Of a stretch of DNA of 64,000 nucleotides, positions 60,066-64,000 are shown piece by piece (the first letter of the stretch is position 1; the number at the start of each line of letters is the position of its first letter). Source of the DNA: UBA9659 sp965208605 (GTDB taxonomy: Bacteria > Pseudomonadota > Gammaproteobacteria > Pseudomonadales > Azotimanducaceae). The stretch covers positions 1,364,001 to 1,428,000 of the forward strand of contig OZ242345.1 of the NCBI GenBank assembly GCA_965208605.1, read 5' to 3'. The translations under genes were made by a program, and so were the position numbers. The notes under the pieces were generated by a model. It saw nothing but the letters and a program-made list of their open reading frames with translations. It did not search any database and was not told the DNA's origin.

Positions 60066-61097
60066 TCAGAAGAGCTCGGGATGAGTAGCATCCACTGAGG
60101 GTGCTGGTAACTCAAAATGCTCGTATGCCAGCCGCGTTGCCACCCTACCCCTGGAGGTACGCATCATAAAACCCTGCTGTATCAAGTAGGGTTCATAAAC
60201 ATCCACCAGAGCGTCCCGTTCCTCATTGACTGCGGTGGCAAGGCTATCTATCCCCACGGGACCACCGTCAAACTGCTCAATCAACACCAGTAGCAGCCGC
60301 CGGTCCATCTGGTCAAAGCCATTACTATCAACCTTGAGCATATTAAGTGCCAGGTCTGCTATCTCAGGGGTGACCTTGCCCGTGTCTTTTACCTCCGCAT
60401 AGTCCCTGACCCGGCGTAATAGTCTGTTGGCAATGCGGGGGGTGCCTCGGGCGCGGCGAGCGATTTCCTGGGCGCCCAGCGGCGCACAATCCACTTTAAG
60501 CATGGCTGCCGAGCGTTGCACTATTGCCGTCAAGGCTTTGAGATCGTAAAACTCAAGACGTTGGGTAATACCGAAGCGATTACGAAAAGGCGAGGTCAGC
60601 AGGCCGGTTCTTGTGGTGGCACCGACCAGCGTAAAAGGGGGTAGATCCAGTTTGATAGACCTTGCCGCCGGACCTTCCCCTATGAGGATATCCACCTGGT
60701 AATCCTCCATAGCGGGATACAGCACTTCTTCAATGGCCGGTGCCAGCCGATGAATCTCATCAATAAACAGAATGTCGCCTTTTTCAAGGATGGTGAGAGT
60801 CGCCACCAGGTCGCCTTTCTTTTCAATCACCGGGCCAGAGGTGGCTTTAATTTGCACGCCCATCTCATGCGCAATGATGTGTGCCAGGGTTGTTTTCCCC
60901 AGCCCAGGGGGACCACATATCAAAGTATGATCCAACACCTCACCCCGCTGGCGCGCGGCGGTGATGAAGAGTTGCATCTGCTCATTCACTTCCGTCTGCC
61001 CAACAAAGTCCGCAAAAAATTTAGGGCGGATAGCCCAGTCCTGCACATACTCTATTTCAGAGGTGTCAGCAGCTATGAGTCGGTCGGATTCAATCAT
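60066..61097 (-). CDS. ruvB: Holliday junction branch-migration ATPase RuvB
   Basis: 343 aa AAA+ motor. IRPKFFADFVGQ at the start, Walker A GPPGLGKTT (about 64-72), Walker B FIDEIHRL, sensor 1 GATTRTGLLTSPFRNRFG, arginine finger region and winged helix with IDSLATAVNEERDALVDVYEPYLIQQGFMMRTSRGRVAT. 28 nt after ruvA. Confidence 0.98.
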   Translation of the reverse strand: MIESDRLIAADTSEIEYVQDWAIRPKFFADFVGQTEVNEQMQLFITAARQRGEVLDHTLICGPPGLGKTTLAHIIAHEMGVQIKATSGPVIEKKGDLVATLTILEKGDILFIDEIHRLAPAIEEVLYPAMEDYQVDILIGEGPAARSIKLDLPPFTLVGATTRTGLLTSPFRNRFGITQRLEFYDLKALTAIVQRSAAMLKVDCAPLGAQEIARRARGTPRIANRLLRRVRDYAEVKDTGKVTPEIADLALNMLKVDSNGFDQMDRRLLLVLIEQFDGGPVGIDSLATAVNEERDALVDVYEPYLIQQGFMMRTSRGRVATRLAYEHFELPAPSVDATHPELF

Positions 61098-61125
61098 GGG
61101 TATCTGCCTGAGGGGTAGCCAGCGC

Positions 61126-61707
61126 CTAGCCGCGCATCAACTGTTGCAAGGCTTGCTTGATCAAAGTTTCCACATCCTTGGCGGGTCTTGCAATCTGCGC
61201 TATAGCCCGGGCGGCCATCTGCGGCTTGTAACCCAGATGGATGAGCGCAGTCTCCACATCATTCATCAGGTCTTTCGGCATGCGTTGAGGGTCGGCTGCC
61301 CCCGGTCTGGGGATGCGGTCCCGCAGTTCAATAATCAGCCGCTCGGCGGTCTTCTTGCCCACACCCGGCAGGCTGATCAGGGTTTTCACATCATTGTCAT
61401 GCACCGTCCGCGCAAAGGATTCGGCATCCAGACCAGACAATATGCCCAGCGCTAGTTTAGGGCCCACACCATTCACCTTAATCAGCGCACGAAACAAAGT
61501 CCGCTCCTCCAGAGTCGCAAAACCAAAGAGTAGATGCGCATCATCCCTGACGACCAGATGCGTAAAAATGGTCACTGGACTGGGCTGGTCAACCAGGGAA
61601 GCAGAAGTAGATAGCGATATCTCCACTTCATAACCTACACCGCCCACATCAAGTAGCAACATGTGCAGGTCGCGCTGAGCAATGGCACCTCTCAGAGTAC
61701 CTATCAA
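61126..61707 (-). CDS. ruvA: Holliday junction-binding protein RuvA
   Basis: 193 aa. OB-fold domain (MIGTLRGAIAQRDLHMLLLDVGGVGYEVEI), two helix-hairpin-helix motifs (LIKVNGVGPKLALGIL and LISLPGVGKKTAERLIIELRDR) and a C-terminal RuvB-binding domain (ALIHLGYKPQMAARAIAQI). Overlaps ruvC by 4 nt. Confidence 0.97.
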   Translation of the reverse strand: MIGTLRGAIAQRDLHMLLLDVGGVGYEVEISLSTSASLVDQPSPVTIFTHLVVRDDAHLLFGFATLEERTLFRALIKVNGVGPKLALGILSGLDAESFARTVHDNDVKTLISLPGVGKKTAERLIIELRDRIPRPGAADPQRMPKDLMNDVETALIHLGYKPQMAARAIAQIARPAKDVETLIKQALQQLMRG

Positions 61708-62273
61708 GGTCTGCTGCCTCGGCCGGTGCGATGTGCCAGCCGGCCACGACGAAACTGATTGGTATGAGGAGCTATATGGCCCGCTGTCTCTAGACGATCG
61801 AGACCCTGCCGAGTATTCACATGGCAGATGGCAACCGCCAGGGCATCGGCAGCATCGGCCTGGGGGGCATCCGGTAATCTGAGCAGGGACTTGACCATAT
61901 GCTGAATCTGCGCCTTGGTTGAGGCGCCGCTACCCACCAGCGCCTGTTTGATCTTGCGGGCTTCATACTCATAGACGGGGATGCCGTGAATGACCGCGGC
62001 AAGAATAGCAACGCCGCGTGCCTGCCCTAACTTCAACGCGGACTCAACATTCCGTGCCATGAATATCTGCTCAATGGCGAGTTCAGTCGGAATATATTCA
62101 TCAACAATCTGGGATACCCCCTGGAAGATGTCATCTAGCCGCGCCGGCAGACTCTCCTTGATATTGGCTTTGATGCAACCACTGGTCACATATTCCTGCC
62201 GCCTGCTGGTGACCCTAAGCACACCATAGCCGGTAATTCTGGAACCAGGATCTAAGCCGAGGATAATTGCCAT
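61704..62273 (-). CDS. ruvC: Crossover junction endodeoxyribonuclease RuvC
   Basis: 189 aa RNase H-fold resolvase. First catalytic Asp in ILGLDPGSRITGYGVL, the second acid in LAIEQIFMARNVESALKLGQARG and the last pair in DAADALAVAICH. Its 15 C-terminal residues are an Arg/Gly-rich tail. The spacer to yebC (62274-62410) has imperfect GGTCACTT repeats. Confidence 0.97.
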   Translation of the reverse strand: MAIILGLDPGSRITGYGVLRVTSRRQEYVTSGCIKANIKESLPARLDDIFQGVSQIVDEYIPTELAIEQIFMARNVESALKLGQARGVAILAAVIHGIPVYEYEARKIKQALVGSGASTKAQIQHMVKSLLRLPDAPQADAADALAVAICHVNTRQGLDRLETAGHIAPHTNQFRRGRLAHRTGRGSRP

Positions 62274-62284
62274 CTGCTTCTCGT

Positions 62285-62345
62285 CACTCCTATTATGGTC
62301 ACTTGGGTCACTTCTATAAGGTCGTTGCTATAGGGTCACTGCTGA
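62285..62345. repeat. Imperfect GGTCACTT repeats between yebC and ruvC
   Basis: GGTCACTT occurs at about 62299 and 62308, with a relative GGGTCACTG at about 62333. The same core is found at 29760-29800 and, inverted, at 35070-35105. Confidence 0.6.
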
Positions 62346-62410
62346 GGGAGGGGGTCCTGATGGCTCAGTGTAGCACATTGACCTGAGTCACCTTTGCTCG
62401 GTGCCACGTT

Positions 62411-63142
62411 CTACAGGCCATCGGGGAAGGTAGCATTGATAAAGACACTAGTAACATCGTCAAGATCTTCAAGGGAATCAATAAGATGGAGAACTTTTTC
62501 CGCCGTGTCCAGATCCAGATCGGTATACACCTGGGGAGTCATGGCGAGCTCAGCGGCAGCCGGCTCTAGGCCAGCACTAGTCAGGGCATCTTTCACTTTA
62601 TGATAGTCCTCTGGGGCGGTGAGCACCTCAACATTGCCTGCCTCGTCAGTCATCACATCTTCTGCCCCCGCTTCAATGGCGACTTCCATCACCTGGTCTT
62701 CATCCAGGCCCGATTCAAATTGTATCTGCCCCTTCTTATCAAAAAGATACGCGACCGAGCCGTCAGCCCCGAGATTGCCACCGGCCTTGGCGAAGGCATG
62801 GCGTACCTCGGCGACCGTCCGGTTACGGTTATCGGTCATGGTTTCCACCAGCACCGCAACGCCCCCGGGCCCATAGCCCTCGTAGGTCAACCGTGCCAGC
62901 TCAGCACCATCGAGCCCGCCCGCACCACGGGCAATAGCCCGCTCTATGGTGTCCTTGGGCATACCGGCCGTCCTTGCCTTATCAAACACGGTGCGTAGTG
63001 CTGGATTGTCTTCAATGACGCCGCCACCTTCCCGCGCCGCGACGGTTAACTCTCTGATGATTTTGGTAAACACCTTTGCCCGCTTGGCATCCTGACCGGC
63101 TTTACGATGCTTGATGTTGTGCCACTTGCTATGCCCCGCCAC
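62411..63142 (-). CDS. yebC: YebC/PmpR family protein
   Basis: 243 aa. Begins MAGHSKWHNIKHRKAGQDAKR, the invariable start of the family, using GTG 63142 which follows the aspS stop directly. Also MPKDTIERAIARGAGG and YEGYGPGGVAVLVETMTDNRNRT. Members act as transcription regulators or, as shown for some, in translation of proline-rich sequences. Confidence 0.97.
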   Translation of the reverse strand: MAGHSKWHNIKHRKAGQDAKRAKVFTKIIRELTVAAREGGGVIEDNPALRTVFDKARTAGMPKDTIERAIARGAGGLDGAELARLTYEGYGPGGVAVLVETMTDNRNRTVAEVRHAFAKAGGNLGADGSVAYLFDKKGQIQFESGLDEDQVMEVAIEAGAEDVMTDEAGNVEVLTAPEDYHKVKDALTSAGLEPAAAELAMTPQVYTDLDLDTAEKVLHLIDSLEDLDDVTSVFINATFPDGL

Positions 63143-64000
63143 TCAGCTGTCTCCCTTACTCGGCCGCCTCAGGGTGAGGCCCAGTTCCTGCAACTGTTTC
63201 GGGGCAATTTCACTCGGGGCAGCGGTGAGCAGGCAGGTCGCCGTCTGGGTCTTGGGGAAGGCAATAACATCCCTGATAGCGGTGGCCCCAGACAAGAGCA
63301 TCACTATCCGATCCAGCCCCATGGCAATACCCCCGTGAGGCGGAGTGCCGTACTTCAAGGCATCCAGCAAGAAGCCAAATTTCACCTGGGTCTCATTGTC
63401 GGTGAGTTTCAGCACTCGAAAAATCGCTTCCTGATACTGACTGTCATGCACCCGAATGGAACCGCCACCCAACTCATTGCCATTGATGACCAGATCATAG
63501 GAGAGCGACAAGACCTTCTCGGGCGCAGCTTCCATGTCTGCCACTGAGCCTGCGGGCTGAGTGAAGGGGTGATGGCTAGCAGACACCGAGCCGTCGGCGG
63601 CAGTTTCAAACATAGGGAAGTCGGTCACCCAGCAGGCTGCCCAAGCGCGTTCGTACAAATTCAGCTCTTCCGCAAGCTTGTTGCGCAGTGCGCCCAGCGC
63701 ATCATTGACCACTCGAGCCTTGTCCGCGCCAAAGAAGATGATGTCATCCGGCTGGGCACCAGTGCGCGCCAACAACTGCTTCAGACACTCCTCAGACAGG
63801 AATTTCACTATGGGAGACTGGACGCCCGCCATCCCCGCAGCAGGGTCCGTAACTCGAATATAAGCCAGGCCACGGGCACCATAGATGCTGACAAACTTGG
63901 TGTAATCATCAATATTCTTGCGGCTCAATCGATTGCCACCCGGCAAACATAGTGCCGCTACCCGAGACTCGGGGTCATTCGCCGGGCCACTGAAAACCTT
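63143..64000 (-). CDS. aspS: Aspartyl-tRNA synthetase, C-terminal part (5' end outside window)
   Basis: The frame is open from the stop at 63143 to the window edge, about 285 of roughly 590 residues. The bacterial GAD insertion (residues reading KFVSIYGARGLAYIRV ... PIVKFLSE) and the class II core are visible: WVTDFPMFE, HHPFTQP, DLVINGNELGGGSIRVHD and motif 3 GGIAMGLDRIVMLL. Ends in a charged RRPSKGDS tail. Confidence 0.97.
   Translation of the reverse strand, partial: KVFSGPANDPESRVAALCLPGGNRLSRKNIDDYTKFVSIYGARGLAYIRVTDPAAGMAGVQSPIVKFLSEECLKQLLARTGAQPDDIIFFGADKARVVNDALGALRNKLAEELNLYERAWAACWVTDFPMFETAADGSVSASHHPFTQPAGSVADMEAAPEKVLSLSYDLVINGNELGGGSIRVHDSQYQEAIFRVLKLTDNETQVKFGFLLDALKYGTPPHGGIAMGLDRIVMLLSGATAIRDVIAFPKTQTATCLLTAAPSEIAPKQLQELGLTLRRPSKGDS

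Overview
The window looks like a chromosomal segment of a free-living or host-associated gammaproteobacterium. The evidence is gene content and order: aspS-yebC-ruvCAB-tolQRAB-pal-cpoB, mrcA divergent from pilMNOPQ, efp next to epmA, rpmE, purE-tsaC-aroE, and a large Oar-like TonB-dependent receptor. No rRNA, transposase, integrase or CRISPR array was seen. One tRNA (Lys, TTT) is present.

Layout. 0-3 kb: end of an unknown gene, an unknown lipoprotein and a MATE exporter. 3.2-6.6 kb: a two-gene unit of an SPL-like radical SAM protein and a protein joining a methyltransferase-like domain to a UvrD-type helicase. 6.9-14.7 kb: alpha/beta hydrolase, Cu+ ATPase, heme-binding beta-barrel protein, POT peptide transporter and NSS symporter. 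14.7-23.6 kb: first defence block, with a type II restriction-modification pair, a small winged-helix-like protein and a complete type I system (hsdM-hsdS-hsdR). 23.9-31.3 kb: NhaC antiporter, a deiminase/carbamoylase pair, a DsbA-fold protein, purE, tsaC, aroE. 31.6-39 kb: type IV pilus assembly genes and PBP1A. 39-48.6 kb: second defence block, with hsdM, a small ORF, hsdS, an FRG-TPR gene, a higA antitoxin with a broken higB, an AlbA/Schlafen-type ATP-binding gene and hsdR. 48.6-64 kb: rpmE, efp, epmA, TonB receptor, tRNA-Lys, the Tol-Pal operon, ruvCAB, yebC and the 3' part of aspS.

Two features run through the whole window. First, long poly-G runs sit in defence genes: 18 G in hsdS of the first type I system (reading frame currently broken), 12 G in hsdM of the second (currently in frame), and at least nine runs of 5-9 G in the ATP-binding gene between hsdS and hsdR of the second system. 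They look like phase-variation switches acting on restriction-modification. Second, the non-coding DNA is filled by two repeat classes. One is a family of dispersed palindromic GC-rich modules in about twelve clusters, which has broken higB and supplies C-terminal tails to neighbouring proteins. The other is a large set of short imperfect tandem repeats at operon junctions and in the 5' ends of genes (copA, pilP, aroE, the DsbA-like gene) or inside genes (copA, mrcA).

The strongest candidates for undescribed biology are the poly-G-rich ATP-binding gene within a phase-variable type I system, and the radical SAM plus methyltransferase-helicase pair. All functional calls come from reading motifs by eye; no database search was run.
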